Assembly: GCF_000004825.1 (NCBI RefSeq)
Contig: NW_008805071.1
Span: forward strand, 930,001 to 994,000
Length of the DNA stretch: 64,000 nt
Source: Heterostelium album PN500
Taxonomy: Eukaryota > Evosea > Eumycetozoa > Acytosteliales > Acytosteliaceae
Reading direction: 5' to 3'
Within the stretch, counting starts at the first letter, position 1, and the number at the start of each line of letters is the position of its first letter. This document shows, one piece after another, positions 24,296 to 37,104 of this stretch. The position numbers and the translations under genes are program-made. The notes beneath the pieces were generated by a model. The model ran no database searches and was not told the DNA's origin. It saw only the letters and a list, made by a program, of their open reading frames with translations.

Positions 24296-26135
24296 ATGTT
24301 GTCTATGATTAAACAAGCAGGTACTGCTGCAGATGCAAAGAGAGGACAATCATTGTTACTCAATATCAGTGCTGCCAAAGGTCTTCAAGCTGTTTTAAAG
24401 TCTAATCTAGGTCCAAAGGGTACCATCAAGATGTTGGTATCTGGTGCTGGTGATATTAAATTGACTAAAGACGGTAGTGTTTTATTACATGAAATGGTAT
24501 GATCAATCAATCAATCAAATCAAATCATCATTCAATAAGCAATCAGATCTAATATTGCTTTTGAAATAACAACAAAGAAAAGCCAATTAACTCTATCATC
24601 TATAAAATAATATCTATAGCAAATTCAACATCCAACAGCAGCATTGATTGCAAGAACAGCAACAGCACAAGACGATATTACAGGAGATGGAACAACATCG
24701 AATATCATTACTATTGGAGAGATGTTGAAGCAATCAGAGAGATATCTTGCAGAGAATGTACATCCACGTATCTTGTCAGAGGGATTCGAGTTGGCAAAGG
24801 ATCGTTGTCTTCAGTTCCTCGAGCAATTCAAACAGAGTCGTGATACATTGGATCGTGAGTTGTTGGTCTCTATTGCACGTACCTCACTTCGTACCAAACT
24901 CCCGGTTGAGGTTGCCGATCAACTCACAGAGAACGTTGTCGACTCTATCCTCACCATCCACAAGCCAGACGAACCACTCGACTTGTTCATGGTTGAAATC
25001 ATGACAATGCAACACCGTACCGAAGGTGAGTCTCACCTCGTCAAGGGTCTCGTACTCGATCATGGTGCTCGTCATCCAGACATGCCAAAGAGATTAACCA
25101 ATTGTTTCATTCTAACATTCAACGTATCATTAGAATTTGAAAAGACGTAAGAATTATTAACTTTATTTATTTCAATAATTATATACAATTAACGAACTAA
25201 TAATATTCAAATTATATATATTCTCAAATTTATTATACAGTGAAGTAAATTCTAATTTCTTATATAAAGATCATGAAATGAGATCAAGAATGATTGATGG
25301 TGAACACAAATTGGTAGCCGAAAGATGTAAACAAATTATCGAGTTAAAGAATCATGTTTGTGACACTCCAGATAAGCATTTTGTAATTATTAATCAAAAG
25401 GGTATCGATCCAATCTGTTTGGATATGTTGGCTAAAGCTGGTATTCTCGCATTGCGTCGTGCCAAGCGTAGAAATATGGAGCGTTTGACATTGGCTTGTG
25501 GTGGTGTCGCCATGAACTCGTTGGACGACTTGTCACCCGATTGTTTGGGTCATGCCGAATTGGTGTACGAACACGCCATCGGTGAGGAAAAATATACATT
25601 TGTTGAGGGTGTCAAGAATCCATTCTCCTGCACCATCTTGATCAAGGGTCCAACCAAGCACACCATCGAACAGATCAAGGATGCCTTGCGTGACGGTTTG
25701 CGTTCAGTGAAGAACACTATCGAAGACGGTTGTGTCGTTCCAGGTGGTGGTGCATTCCAGATTGCCGCACACAACGACCTCTTGAAATTCAAGGATACCG
25801 TCCAGGGTAGAACTAAGCTCGGTGTCCAAGCATTTGCCGACGCACTCTTGGTCGTTCCAAAGACATTGGCCGAGAATTCTGGTTTCGATCCAATGGATAC
25901 TCTCATCAAGTTGCAAGACGAGTTTGCCAAAGGACACATCGTTGGTTTAGATATTATCACCGGTGAGCCAATGGATCCAGTTGCCGAGGGTGTTTGGGAT
26001 CAATACAGCGTACTCAGACAGATGTATCGTTCCGCTCCAATCATTGCCGGTCAACTTTTACTCGTCGACGAAATCATCAAGGCCGGAAAGGGTATGAGAG
26101 GTTCTTCCGTTCCAGATGGTGGTCCAGAGATGTAA
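24296..26135 (+). CDS. cct6: Chaperonin TRiC/CCT subunit zeta (CCT6)
   Basis: Three exons (24296-24496, 24620-25146, 25241-26135) give 540 residues, the usual CCT subunit size. It is one of eight subunits of the cytosolic double-ring chaperonin that folds actin, tubulin and other proteins. ATP-binding motifs are present: LGPKGT (38-43), TKDG in exon 1 and GDGTTS (89-94). [10 protein letters not shown] and the C-terminal DIITGEP are the conserved equatorial-domain motifs. Overall text ([36 protein letters not shown]) identifies the zeta subunit rather than the others. It is divergent from the ubinuclein-like gene. Confidence 0.97.
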
Positions 26136-27057
26136 TTTCATTTGATCATCAAAAAAAAATATAAAAATAAAAAAATAAAAAAATAACAAACATTAAAAAG
26201 AAAAAATCTACCTTTTTCCAAAAAAAAAAAAAAAACAAATAATTTTGCAAAATCTATTTTTATCGGTGTTATTGTCAACGACTTTAGTAGTAGTTGGAAG
26301 GCGTTTTAAATAGATAAATAGAATTAGCTAGGCAATAGATGATGGTATTTCTTTTGAATATGCTATTGCCAAGGTTTTTTTTTTATTAATTCTTTAATTT
26401 TAATAAATCTATTTTTATTTATCAGCATTATTTTATTAGATAAAAATGAGATTCCTTTTCAATACAACAACAATAAAAAACCTTATGAACAACAAGATTA
26501 CTATTCTGATACCAGAATATATTATCTATACCATTAAACAATCAGGATATTCAGTACCGGTTTAATTTTTTTTTTTTAAAAAAATTTTAGTATTAAATTT
26601 TAAAAAAAAAATTTCAGACGAAACATAAAAATACCAGTGATATCTTTGCAAATCAAACAAGGAAATAATATTAATAAAATGCCGAGGTATCAATATGATC
26701 CATAACAGAAATTAATGCAAGTCCAACTTATCACGTTTTTATAAAAATACCACACTTTTTGGGTTATATATTTAATTTTTTGTTTTTTTTAATCTCAATT
26801 TTGTGAGTGAAGTATGAAAGTTTAAAATAAATTAAAATTACATTTTTCTCATATATATATTTATATTCAAATAAATTATTAAAATAATCAAACAACACTT
26901 ATTTATTTATTTATTAATATATTTATTTATTTCACATCAATTTTATTATTGCTTTTGTAAATTTTTTATAATATTTTTTTTAATTTTAATCTAGTTTTAT
27001 TTATTTAAATAATATTAATATTTTAAAACTTTTATTTATATATAAATTATATTTAAA
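26136..27057. other. Intergenic region downstream of cct6
   Basis: About 920 bp, A+T-rich, no gene seen. Oligo-A runs just after the cct6 stop (26148-26240) are likely 3' UTR and polyadenylation context. TTTATTTATTTATTAA-type repeats at 26895-26935 precede the next gene. Confidence 0.4.
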
Positions 27058-27774
27058 ATGAATAGTTGTAAAATAAAACAATCACATGAATCAAAACAGA
27101 AAAGCTCAAGAGGATTCTTTGGATTCGAGACACTCTATCCAAAGGGAATGAATCCAGCTTTACTGCCACCACCGGAATTCGAGGAGATGATCAGAAATAT
27201 AAATGGACAATCTAGAACGACTTATCCTAAATTTTCATTCTGTGGTTTCATTGGTTTCTTTATTTCCATCATCTTTATTTTCGTTGGTTTCATAAAAGAG
27301 ATTCCCGCTCTCTATATTATTGGTTTCATTCTAATTGTCGGTTCCATCTCTTCGCTAATTGGAATTCAAATTTCATTCAGACGTCGTCTAATGAGTCGTA
27401 TGGAGCATGCCATTAACGACGCAAACACCAGACTTCAACCACGTGGAATGAAAATACATATTCGTGAGAAACTAAAGAAACATCATCATCATACTGGATC
27501 TCATCAAAAGAGAAGACAACGTAAAATTTATGTAAGTGTTTTTTTTTAATTAAAAAAATATTAAAATAACAATAATCTAATATTACTTCTTTATTTTATT
27601 AACCTATTATTATTCTATTACTATATAGTTGGAATTGGAATACCCAATTGCAATTGAAACTGCAGTTATTTACCAAGTTGCACCATTAAGTTATCAACCA
27701 CAACAACCAGGTGTCTATCCAGTACAATATCAACCAGGATATCCACCTGCACAACAATATCCATATGATATGTC

Positions 27775-27805
<31 letters not shown>

Positions 27806-27949
27806 CCAATACAATATCAAGCACCATACAATACAAATTATCAAACAGGACCACCAACACAATCGAATGGTGAACTTCCCTATATTCCACAAGGATATCA
27901 ACAACCAAGTAGTCCACCAACTTTAACAAAACCATCCGATGAATTTTAA
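27058..27949 (+). CDS. Two-pass membrane protein with Gln/Pro/Tyr-rich tail, family unknown
   Basis: Two exons, 27058-27531 and 27629-27949, give 264 residues. The N-terminal ~58 residues (with GFFGFETLYPKGMNPALLPP) precede two closely spaced hydrophobic segments, about 60-80 and 83-107, which would form a membrane hairpin. A basic stretch with HHHHTGSHQKRRQRK follows. Exon 2 is a PQQPGVYPVQYQPGYPPAQQ-type tail with a poly-Gln run, like the PGY-rich tails of many dictyostelid vesicle and membrane proteins. I do not recognise the family. Both ends are probably cytosolic if the hairpin model holds. Confidence 0.8.
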
Positions 27950-28043
27950 TTAAAATTTTTTTTTTCCTTGAACAAAATAAACTAAACTAATATCTTATTT
28001 TTTATATATTTATCTTTTTTTTTTATTTATTTATTTATATTTT

Positions 28044-29132
28044 TTATAAATCAAAATAATGAATTGAATAATTTGCATCTATAGTTTGTTCGGAATCCAA
28101 TTTTGATTGAATGAATGCTTTGGATCTACCGATAAGTTTACTTTCATACTGAAGATTACGAATGATTTCAGAGTATGGCTCGAGTATCTCTGGAGTTCTC
28201 ATCCATTCTTGGAAGTGGCTGTCCAGTAGAATCGATGTCCACTCTACCAGTTGATTCATCGATAATATGATTTCACAGTTGTTGTTTTCGTTTGATTTGG
28301 TGATATCCTCCATATCGGCATAGATTTTTAGGTTCGACATGATGTGCTTCATCAATGTTGAGCACTGCTCTATCGAGAGGCTCGAACGTATTTCACTGAC
28401 CATCAACGAACGTGTATATCTAGATACCAACACACAGTTCAACAGCGATACTCTACTGGCGACGCTCTCCAAGCAATACTTTATAATGAGAATTTGATCG
28501 CCAACGGAAATGTCGTTCATCGTTCGCAAGCATGCCTGGAGCAAATTGTCTTTTCTGGCGTTGATCAAGTTGGCGATAAGCGATGGTACCAAGAATGATG
28601 AAACTGAATTTGAAAGAACAACCAACATTGAAACTACTCTCCATTGCTTATTGGTCATAGCTTCCTCGATCCAATTCTTTAACACTTGGTAATCTAAATG
28701 TCTTGCTAAAATATTCATATAAACACCTTCTCTAATTTTGATTGATTCAATCTTTGTTATATTTTCAATATCTTCTAAAATAAACTCTACATACATATAT
28801 GTAAAAGATAATTTATTAGTTTATTAATTTAGTTTTTATTTATAACTATATAATTTCATACTTGGATCAATATCTAAATAATCTAAAATTTGTTTTGTAA
28901 AATCTTCTTCCGATATACCTTTAGTATATTTAGGTAATGATTTATATTGTTTGTTTGATATATTTAAACTATTATTATTCTTATTTAATTGTAGACATTG
29001 ATATTTTGATGATGAATTTGCAGTAATATTACTACCAATTAAATCTGCGGCACTTCTCTTTTGTGATTGTTGTTGTTCTTGTTGTTGTTGTTGTTGTTGA
29101 TTATTATCAACTATAATATTATCCATTTTCAT
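28044..29132 (-). CDS. Helical protein of unknown function (possibly NOL11-like)
   Basis: Minus strand, exons 29132-28862 and 28786-28044, 337 residues. Residues ~10-25 are Gln-rich, followed by QKRSAADLIG and an Asn/Ser linker. SEEDFTKQILDYLDIDP leads into exon 2 (KFILEDIENITKIESIKIREG). The rest is a regular all-helical region (for example ISVGDQILIIKYCLESVASRV), like an alpha-solenoid or the C-terminal domain of ribosome-biogenesis factors such as NOL11/Utp8. That comparison is only by style; no diagnostic motif is seen. Its start at 29132 lies ~330 bp from the divergent AIMP1-like gene. Confidence 0.75.
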
Positions 29133-29458
29133 TGTTTTTGTTTTTTTTTATAATAAATATATTTAAATTTTACAAATTAATAACAACTACACTATCAGGT
29201 AGATATGATGAAAAATAAGGTTCTTCGTTTTATTCGTTTTATTTCAATTTTAATTTTTAAAAAAAAATAAACTCTAATCGATTTTTTTTTTGAAAATTTT
29301 TTTTTATTTTTTTTTTATTTTTTTGTTTGAAGTCAAGGTGCTGAGTTAGATAATGTGAGAAACAATGGTGAAAAAATTTAATTAAATTACATTATATAAA
29401 TAGTAAAGCTTGCTGAACTTTCTTTATTTTTTAGTTTATAGTTAGTTAATAGTTAAAA
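29133..29458. other. Divergent promoter region
   Basis: About 325 bp between two divergent starts. It has oligo-A/T runs and a TATATAAATAGT element at about 29391-29402, roughly 60 bases before the downstream ATG, which could be a TATA box. Confidence 0.4.
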
Positions 29459-30738
29459 ATGAATTACGAACAACTTAATCATTTGATTGCTAAATGTGCT
29501 GGTAACAATACACCAATCCAACCAGTAGATAAACTTTCAAAACTCTTTGTTGATAATGAAACTATCAAGAGTCTTTTACCAACCGATACCACTGGTGTAT
29601 GTAATAAAACAAACTAGAAACTCAAATGATTAGCAAATATAGTACAATTTAATTCTAACTCTTTTTTAACAATCATTATCAATTTTATAGATTGATAATA
29701 CTATTAAATTATTAGATTCAATCAGTGAATTACTTGGTAGTGATGATGCAAGAAAGAGAGATGCTCAAATTCATAGACTCAACAAAGATTTAATTAATAC
29801 TGTCTATATCTTTGGCTCAACTATTACTGCTTTCGATTATATCTATTTTGTTTTATTACATCCATGGATTGTAAGTGTGAAAATTAAAACAAAACAACAA
29901 ATATAATCAACTAAGCAATTAATAATTAATTTTATTTTATTTATAGGTTAAATTAAATGATAAAGAAAGATTCTTATTCTGTAATGTTACAAGATGGTTC
30001 AACTTTGTTCAAAATACAACATTTTTGGGCAATGGAAAATTAGATTTAGTTCCAATTTCAACCACTCCACCACCACCCGAACCACCAAAGGAAAAGAAAC
30101 CAGCTGCTGCACCAACTGCAACTGCTGCTGCTGGTGATAATAAAAATGAAAAGAAGGCTGATGATAAACAAGCTGCTGCTGCTGCCGGTGGTGACAAGAA
30201 GAAGGGTAGTGGTCGTGAGAAGCCAGCTGCCGAACCAGCCAAACCATTGGATGTCTCTAGATTTGAAATTCGTGTCGGTAAGATTGTTGAGGTCGGTCGT
30301 CATGAAACCGCCGAACAATTGTACGTCGAGAAGATCGATCTCGGTGAATCGACTGGTCCACGTACCATTGCATCGGGTCTCGTAAAGTTTGTACCAATCG
30401 AAGAGATGCGTGATCGTCTTGTTTTGGTACTCTGTAATTTGAAGCCACGTAACTTGAAGGGTGTCAAATCCGAGGGTATGGTACTTTGTGCATCGAATGC
30501 CGACCACACTGCCGTCGAGTTTGTCGACGTACCAGCCACCGCACAAATTGGTGAGCGTGTCTCATTCGCTGAATTCCCAGGTGAGCACGACAAGGTTCTC
30601 AAACCAGAGACTGTCGAAGAGGTACTCAAAGAATTGAAAACAAATGCTGATCGTGTTGCCACCTACAAAGGATGTCCATTCCAAACCACCGCTGGTCAAT
30701 GTATTGCCAAATCACTTGCCAACGCATCAATCAGTTAA
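29459..30738 (+). CDS. Arc1p/AIMP1-like tRNA-binding aminoacylation cofactor
   Basis: Three exons (29459-29596, 29691-29870, 29947-30738) give 369 residues. The N-terminal ~130 residues are helical and GST-C-like (YIFGSTITAFDYIYFVLLHPWI, ... FNFVQNTTFLG), as in Arc1p and other multisynthetase complex subunits. A Pro/Lys/Ala-rich linker (~140-205) is followed by the EMAPII-type OB-fold tRNA-binding domain from LDVSRFEIRVGKIVEVGRH to the C-terminus (NLKPRNLKGVKSEGMVLCAS). The C-terminal extension (KVLKPETVEEVLKELKTN ... FQTTAGQCIA) is typical of AIMP1 and the TyrRS C-module. By family it delivers tRNA to aminoacyl-tRNA synthetases in the cytosol. Start at 29459 was chosen because it gives the complete first helix. 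Confidence 0.93.
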
Positions 30739-31763
30739 ATTAAAAAATAAATTAAAAATATATATTTAAAAAGTTTTGATTTTTTTTAATGTCCTTTACG
30801 TTTCTTTTTAAAACTAAAACATTGTGTAACAAATAAATTTAATACTAGCAATTATTTATAAATAACTCAAATAAATAATAAGGATTTACAATTATTTCCG
30901 GAGATGCTTATAGATCCACTGTTTGGTGATTCGATAGTAGGCTCTTTGATATTTGGAAGTTCAGCAGGCAATAATATATCATTATTGGAACCTTTTCAAC
31001 CACTGACAAATTATAATTCTTTGAACCACTCGGAATTGATGGCATTAAACGTTCAATAAATAAATTTTGTTTGATCTTTACACTTATAATCTCTAACATT
31101 TGTGAAATAGTTTCATTTACTTGAAAAGATTATAATGAAAAATAATTATAATTCCAACATTCAATTGAAATCACCATGAGAATGAATAGTTTTGAGCATT
31201 CACATTTGAAATAATAGCAGTCTTATCAATTAAATGAGTGGTAGTAAATCACCTTTGGAAGTCAATTCTAAACTTATTTTTATTATTATTATTATTATTA
31301 GAAACATATTTGAAACAAAATAAATAATGATAATTAAAAATATAAAAATAATATTATTAATAAATAATTGTTTAGTTGTACTTTTTTGAAATATTTGTAT
31401 AACTCAATAATTTATTGTTCAACTTAGGGAATTTGAGATACAATCATTAATCATACTTTAGTAAATCTCTCTTTTATATTTTTTTTATTTATTTTTTATG
31501 ATTTATTTAATTTATAATTAATTGTAAACTATTAAAACGAATATGTTCAATGTTTGCCACTTATTCTTTGTCAGTTCTCATTTTTGAACGTTACATTTTG
31601 GTTTTTGGAATTTTGATCGAAATGATTTTTTTTTTAATTTTTTGAAAAAAAAATTTGTGAGTGGTGTCGTCTGCCGAGTCGTGTCGCTTCCTCTGAGTCT
31701 ATCAACAAAAAGCAATAAATTTTTGATTCCAACAGTCTAACAGATCCTTATCCTATCACAAAG
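30739..31763. other. Intergenic region between the AIMP1-like gene and rpl3
   Basis: About 1 kb. No convincing gene. A small minus-strand open frame around 30908-31099 has no typical coding features. Oligo-T/A runs at 31626-31653 lie ~120 bases upstream of rpl3 and probably belong to its promoter. Confidence 0.4.
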
Positions 31764-33451
31764 ATGTCACACAGAAAGTTCGAAGGTAAGATATCATGAT
31801 AGATTATAGATTATCTCTTATTCATTTATGCCTTGCTATGAAAATATGACAAACTGTTGGTGGTGGGTTGTTGATTCATCAGTAAAGAGGCAATTGGTAT
31901 TATATTGTGTTGTTGAAAGATGTATCTAACTCTTTACTTCAATCACAGTTGATGATTAATTACTCATCACTCTACTACTACTCTCGTTTCAGGAATGACA
32001 AATGTATTGAAAAATCACATTTTCATTCATTTAATACCTCACTTTCATACATCCTCTTATCGATGATGACAAGAGACTGTGCTTGGGTGGTTTTAGGCAT
32101 AAATGAATACCCTCTCTCTATCCCTCTTTTAAATCACGTCGATTTTTGTACTCATCAAACCACATTCATAAACAATAGCTCCACGTCACGGTTCTTTGGG
32201 TTTCCTCCCAAGAAAGAGAGCCGCCAGACACCAAGGTAAGATTAAGTCATTCCCAAAGGATGACCGTACCAAGCCAGTCCACTTGACTGCCTTTATGGGA
32301 TACAAGGCTGGTATGACCCACATCGTTCGTGATTTGGAAAAGCCAGGTTCAAAGATGCACAAGAAGGAAGTCGTCGAGGCTGTCACCATCTTGGAGTGCC
32401 CACCAATGTACATTGTTGGTTTGGTTGGTTACTTGGAAACCGCTCAAGGTCTTCGTCCATACAAGACCGTCTGGGCTCAACATTTGTCCAACGAATTCCG
32501 TAGACGTTTCTACAAACAATGGTACAAGTCTGCCAACCACCTCGTTTTCACCAAGTACACCAAGAAGTACGAAAACGACAAGAAGTCCATCGATGGTGCC
32601 ATCGCTGCCATCAAGAGAAAGTGCACTGTCATCCGTGCCATCGCTCACACTCAAGTCCACAAATTGAACTTGGGTCAAAAGAAGGCTGAAGTCGTCGAAA
32701 TCCAAGTCAACGGTGGTTCCATCGCCGACAAGGTCAACTGGGTTGTTGAGAACTTTGAAAAGACCGTCACCGTCGAGTCTGTCTTTGCCGAAAACGAGAT
32801 GATCGATATCATCGGTGTCACCAAGGGTAAGGGATTCAATGGTGTCATCAAGAGATGGGGTGTCCGTAAGCTCCCACGTAAGACTCACAAGGGTCTCCGT
32901 AAGGTTGCCTGTATTGGAGCTTGGCATCCATCCCGTGTCTCAACCGCCGTCCCACGTGCTGGTCAATTAGGTTACCACCACCGTGTTGAGACCAACAAGA
33001 AGATCTACCGTATCGGTAAGGCTCAACCAGCCACCGGAACCTCCATTCCAACCGGTGCCACTGAATTCGATATCACCCATAAGACCATTACCCCAATGGG
33101 TGGTTTCGTCCACTACGGTGTTGTCAAGCACGAGTTCCTCATGATCAAGGGTTGTGTTACTGGTCCACGTAAGAGAGTTTTGACCCTCAGAAAGTCACTC
33201 CATGCCGCCACCTCACGTCCAGCTCTCGAGAAGGTCGTGTAAGTATTAAATTAAGTTTATTATTTAAATATAGTGATCATATAAACTAATAACATTAATA
33301 ATCATTAAAAACAACAATATTTGTTCCCAAAAGTTTGAAATTTATTGACACATCATCCAAGTTCGGTCATGGTAGATTCCAAACTTCCGATGAGAAGAGC
33401 AAGGTTATGGGTCCAATGAAGAAGCAAAAGACCGCCGCCAAGAAGAACTAA
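31764..33451 (+). CDS. rpl3: 60S ribosomal protein uL3 (RPL3)
   Basis: Three exons (31764-31785, 32179-33238, 33334-33451) give 399 residues. Exon 1 is only 22 bases (MSHRKFE plus one base) and is followed by a 393-bp intron, long for this genome. Exon 2 starts [21 protein letters not shown], the canonical uL3 N-terminus. The peptidyl-transferase-proximal loop containing [20 protein letters not shown] and AWHPSRV is intact. Exon 3 encodes [17 protein letters not shown] and the basic tail. Codon choice is strongly C-ending (GTC, ATC, AAG), as expected for a highly expressed gene. Its 3' end and downstream DNA are copied at three other places in this window. Confidence 0.97.
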
Positions 33452-34074
33452 GCGTGATGATCAAATTTCCCTTTACTTCTAAATAAAACTGATAGGATTT
33501 AAACAAACAAAGAATAGTAGTTTATTTGTATTGATTGTTATAAAAATATATAATTGAAATCGTCTATCAACAATTGTATTAATATTAAAGTATATCATTA
33601 AATTTAAGTGATATAGATGATAAATTTAATGGTAATCGATGTTAAACATTGAATATCTACTCTTTGATACTGTAATCAAGCTCAAATTAACAAAAAAAAA
33701 AAACTAAATAAAATTGTATAGTTTTCAAAAAAAAAATTATCTCTATCACACAAAAAATTTATATATTAGCGATATATAATACGAATTCATGTTATACTTT
33801 AAATAGTACTATGATAATGTATTATTATTTATATGTGATTTAGATTATTATATATCTAGAGTTAATTATATAAACAATAAAACATAGTAATAAGCAACTG
33901 ATTCACGACTCAACAACACTGATATTTATTATTACATTAATATGCAGTCAGTATAAGTCATAATCTAACTTGTTATAATGCTTCAAAATATTGATATTTG
34001 GTACATCAATACTTGATATAGTTGGTGAATATGTTCAAGTTGTTTTCTTGTGAGGATTGATTCAATACCAGGAT
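33071..34074 (+). repeat. Source segment of the rpl3 3'-end duplications
   Basis: From within exon 2 of rpl3 through its last intron, exon 3 and ~620 bp of downstream DNA, this segment is matched at 42881-43830 (nearly full length), 60204-60557 (middle part) and more weakly at about 40652-40785 (downstream part only). The intact reading frame here marks it as the parent. Confidence 0.9.
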
Positions 34075-34168
34075 AACTTAAAACTTTAATAAATTGATAG
34101 GATTAATTTAAACATTGTTATTATAAGTATCTAATTATAATTCCATCCAAATAGAGATGAGAAAACTT

Positions 34169-34535
34169 TAATCCCAAACCTAATACAATCATTATATGCC
34201 AAGATGTAACACCTTTAAATTTTATATGTGTGGTCATCGAATTTTACTTTCTTTTTTTTTTTTTTTTGTATATACCTAAAAATCTATAAATCCAACTTTT
34301 CCTCATTAATCATACCAATGTTGTTTTGTACAAACTTTGTAACTTTGCAAATCAACTTGTGTGGTCATAGTTTCCATACCCAACTCTTTTATTTATTCTA
34401 TGTGTGTAATGTTGTTTAGATCAAGTGTAGGAGTTATTTTGTTGTTTTTGGCTTGGATCGATACGGCACTATCACAAAAGAAAAAAAAATTGTGATTTAC
34501 TCACTTTCACACCATTCAATATTTTTTATTTTTTT
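34169..34535 (+). repeat. Dispersed ~350-bp repeat, copy B
   Basis: Close match to copy A (10991-11370) and to copy C on the minus strand (61436-61746). It lies about 95 bp beyond the end of the duplicated rpl3 flank. Confidence 0.85.
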
Positions 34536-36271
34536 ATTTATTATATATTTAATGCCATTACATATCAATTTATTATTTTTATAGATATATAGTTAATTTT
34601 TATTTTAAACATTTGTTGTAGTATTAATAAAGTAAAATAAATACCATTATCAGTGTGAAGCATGATTATTCGTGTATGTCTCATTTAGTACGTGGTTGAT
34701 ATATTGCTAGTCTAGCATCAACAACAAGATTCTCTGAATATCCAGATAGAGTGACCTATAAGAAGAAAAAGAAAAATAGATCATTTCTTTAGAATCCTTC
34801 TAGAAAGGAGAGCTCAAAGAAGGCTCCTCACAGAGTTCTCAATCACCACAACGAGACCAGAATGTTCCAATGAAGGAATGGAGCAAAGAGCAACCGATAA
34901 AGAATCATTCGCGACAGCTCTAGCGTTCAAAGGTTATCTGGTTTAGGTGTATGGTGCAGGCACGGTGGTAATATAGATCAAGTGATCACAACTTAGTCAA
35001 GACCTCTTTGGTGATCACTATCCAGCTGTTCAAGAGGCAAGTGAAGGTATTAGAGGAGGAGATGGAGAAGGAGAGCCACTAACAAAACAACTACATTATG
35101 TGCAGGAGGGACCCCACGTCGAGATATCGAATGGTATCTTTATTGATTACTTTGATAGGTTGGTCGCTGAGGACCAAGAGGAAGAATTGGTTATGGGAGA
35201 TTTGGATTCTCAAGATAGGAATTGGCAGAATGGTTTAATAATGGATCTATTATTACCACCAGATCAAGCAAGTGGTGATTGTCAATGGAATCATTTACAA
35301 GTAGATTGGATAGAGAATCAACAAGTTAGAGATTGGTGTGTAAATGGAGTTACACTAAATATAATCAACAATAATAATAATAGTAATATTAAAGTGATAC
35401 CAGAGAAATCAAATTCACCAGCTACTTTTAAACATAAAAATTTTATGTCGTCGTTAATCAGTAAATTGGTGGATTCAAAAGTAATCAGTATAGTTAATAG
35501 ATGTCCGTTAGCAGTGGAACCTTTGCACATGAATGGTGTTACACTAAGCATGATCAATAGTAGTGGTAGTAAAGTTATACAAAAGAAATCGTTTAAATGT
35601 AGCTGGTAAATTTGATCATAGAAAGAGACGACCCACTGTTGGAGCGAGATATATGGAATTTTATTATTCGGATTGGAATAAGAATCGGGTGGAGCAGGTC
35701 TTGAACAATGGGCACCAGTATTCAATTTCCTTGGCACATGTGTCAATTTAAATGAAATGAAAATTCACAGTGGAAAGCAGACTAGATGTCTTGGAGGGTT
35801 TTGCTAAAAAGACATCGAAAAACATTGAGGTTACAAGCACAATTGGTTGGATTATGGTTATCAAACTGAAAAATATGTAAAGCATCGATAATCAATTGAC
35901 ACGCACAAGATCAGTCAGTGGTGGTATCCAATTAAATGAAAATAACTATAGTAGATCAATACGAGTAAGTAGAATAGCAAACATCATTATTACAGATGCA
36001 ACACCATAAACATTAGCATATCAACAGTATCTAGTTTACAATTAATCATGTCAGAGGAAGTAGCAAAATCATTTGTGTTTAAAGAATCTAGAGACGATCA
36101 ACTATACTCTGCATTGATAGAAATAATCTACAAATCTTGCATTATACATATGTTATTTACAGAATTAGCCTTGGTAATAAAGACATATATAGTAATAATG
36201 TTAGATAATGTTATAATAATTAGTGATATAAATAAAGTCAACGTGATGTTAATTAAATTAATATAAAATAA
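34536..36271 (+). pseudogene. Decayed coding region of unknown origin
   Basis: The G+C content and codon texture from about 34650 to 35750 look like degraded coding DNA, unlike the intergenic sequence around it. One open stretch at 35100-35609 (169 codons) encodes QEGPHVEISNGIFIDYFDRL and two similar units with NGVTLNIINN and NGVTLSMINS, followed by Ile/Lys-rich ends. Another short open stretch lies at 36048-36266. I do not recognise the family; a mobile-element origin is possible given the repeats on both sides (34169-34535 and 36272-36458). It looks broken in several places. Confidence 0.45.
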
Positions 36272-36458
36272 TATTGAATAGTTTATTGTTTCGCTTAAAT
36301 GGTCTGGTGATGAGTGGTCGGTTAGAGGTGAGCATTAATTGGAACTACTGATTCAATATCTAGGAATTACTATACCAGCAACATCCTAGTTTGTCAACTT
36401 TATTCTACCTCAATCACTGACTGTCGAAACACCATTAGAGTCATAGAATATATAAAAT
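36272..36458 (+). repeat. Dispersed repeat segment also present at 61260-61432
   Basis: Shared landmarks are TTGAATAGTTTATTG, GAGTGGTCGGTTAGAGGTGAG, ATTAATTGGAACTACTGAT and CACTGACTGTC(G/A)AAACACCATTA. It is non-coding. The second copy is in the same orientation and is about 85% alike by eye, with a small internal deletion. Confidence 0.8.
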
Positions 36459-37104
36459 AAAGATCACTTTTAGTTTCATCCACATCAAGCATCGTTTATC
36501 TATCTTAAATGCTATTTTATATTAACAACTATCACTATTTCTAATAAATTATTTTGTTTTGTTTTTTCCTTTTATAACACTAGTTTTCTTTATTTTTTTT
36601 TCAAACAAAACTTCTTCTCATCTTTTCAAATAAATATATTTTTAAAGTTTATCAATTACACTTGTTATCTTTATATTATACTAGAACTATCCATTATCTT
36701 ATATAAATATATTTCTTTAAATCAAATTCTATCTTTCAATATAATATTCAAAGTCACTTTGCATTTGTTATTTTAATAAATTCCTACTATCCTTTTAATA
36801 ATTAATAATTTAATATATTTTACTATAAAACTTAGTATCCTACTATTTATCATTATCCTTTTTCAACTTTTTTTAGTTTATTCTCTTTCATTACATCAAC
36901 CCTAAACAAAATCATAATTTCTCATTTGTTTTTTTTTAATATTGTTATTATTAGCCAAGTTGTCTTTAATATCAAATTATCTTATCGAATATTAATATTC
37001 TTATTCACCTATTCACTTGTATTGTTTTCTTTAATATTTTTAAGTTTTTTTACATTATTTGTTTTTGAAATTAATTATCACTAGATATCATAAGAATAGT
37101 AATC
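36459..37104. other. Upstream region of the multi-zinc-ribbon gene
   Basis: T-rich on the plus strand, no gene seen; it should hold the promoter. The part at 36517-36710 has a recognisable inverted copy at about 61105-61262. Confidence 0.45.

Noticed and set aside
30009-30662. Several long frames antisense to the AIMP1-like gene
   Set aside because: They reflect the biased third positions of the real gene; no family match.
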